Shown here piece by piece: positions 5,351-5,582 of a DNA stretch of 5,582 bases; the stretch's first letter is position 1, and each line of letters opens with the position of its first letter. Made by a program: the position numbers and the translations under genes. This DNA is from Actinomycetes bacterium (GTDB lineage Bacteria; Actinomycetota; Acidimicrobiia; Acidimicrobiales; RAAP-2): positions 1 through 5,582 of the forward strand of contig JAJZMN010000002.1 of assembly GCA_021850345.1 (NCBI GenBank). The letters are read 5' to 3'. The notes under the pieces were generated by a model, which worked only from the letters and a program-made list of their open reading frames with translations, searched no databases and had not been told where the DNA came from.

Positions 5351-5582
5351 CGCCGATCGTGGTCGTCGCGCTCGGCCTCGTCGCGGCGGGTGGCACGCTG
5401 ACGGTCTTCAGCATGGACCCGGCGCGCCAGGCGGTCACGCTCTCGATCTTCGGGCTGTGCTTGTCGGCGTTGTTCCTCGTGCTCGAAGCGCCGGACGTCG
5501 CGTTGAGCGAGCTCACGGTCAACGCGGCGGTGGTCCCTCTGCTGGTGCTCCTCACGATCCGCCGCACCAGGGAGCGACAGAT
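5347..5582 (+). CDS. MbhD-like/DUF4040 antiporter subunit (MrpA C-terminal part), partial
   Basis: The first 78 codons of a small membrane protein that runs off the right edge. Seen: three membrane segments (about 3-21, 30-47 and 56-71) and the motif EAPDVALSELTVNAAVVPLLVLL (47-69), characteristic of the DUF4040/MbhD family. That family corresponds to the C-terminal section of the large MrpA subunit, present here as a free-standing protein. In Mbh-type complexes this section helps to link the antiporter module to the rest of the membrane arm. ATG at 5347 is the only start in this frame after the mrpG stop. The last visible bases are an incomplete codon AT, which cannot become a stop codon, so the protein continues. 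It is in the same operon as E, F and G; B, C and D subunit genes are expected downstream. Confidence 0.8.
   Translation, partial: MTPIVVVALGLVAAGGTLTVFSMDPARQAVTLSIFGLCLSALFLVLEAPDVALSELTVNAAVVPLLVLLTIRRTRERQ

Noticed and set aside
4974..5567. 197-codon minus-strand frame opposite mrpG and the MbhD-like gene
   Set aside because: It lies antisense to well-supported membrane protein genes and has no recognisable domain.

Overview
The window is very GC-rich, starts genes at GTG as readily as at ATG, and is tightly packed with third-position G/C. This suggests a high-GC actinobacterium or a close relative, for example from an actinobacterial soil lineage. I cannot place it more precisely from sequence alone.

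Layout. (1) 8-2823, plus strand: a two-gene unit with a classical short-chain dehydrogenase/reductase (SDR) followed by a glycoside hydrolase family 15 (GH15) enzyme of the trehalase/glucoamylase-like type, joined by a 4-base GTGA stop/start overlap. (2) 2820-3917, minus strand: an enolase-superfamily enzyme of the mandelate racemase type with a full set of catalytic residues. It converges on the GH15 gene, and the two stop codons are packed into one CTAG palindrome at 2820-2823 beside a GC-only hairpin. (3) 3918-4229: a divergent intergenic region holding six 18-bp tandem repeats plus a degenerate seventh, and a shorter 15-bp direct repeat. (4) 4230 to the right edge, plus strand: the start of a multisubunit cation/proton antiporter (Mrp/Mnh-type) operon, in the order E, F, G, then a small MbhD-like (DUF4040) membrane subunit cut by the window edge.

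How the genes work together. The SDR and GH15 proteins are probably co-translated, but nothing in the sequence fixes a shared pathway. The enolase-superfamily protein probably dehydrates or epimerises a sugar acid or another carboxylic acid; its substrate is unknown. The four membrane proteins belong to one complex. Their order (E-F-G-MbhD) matches the order of the equivalent subunits in archaeal membrane-bound hydrogenase Mbh (A-B-C-D) rather than the Bacillus Mrp A-to-G order, so the B, C and D subunits are expected just past 5582.

The most unusual points are small-scale. The repeat array shows a 54-bp higher-order duplication. An exact 11-bp tandem duplication at the mrpE/mrpF junction creates a 3-codon stop/start relay. 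An 11-codon mini-ORF bridges mrpG and the MbhD-like gene, overlapping a stop codon at one end and a start codon at the other. I found no CRISPR array, mobile element, tRNA or rRNA, and no convincing previously undescribed system.
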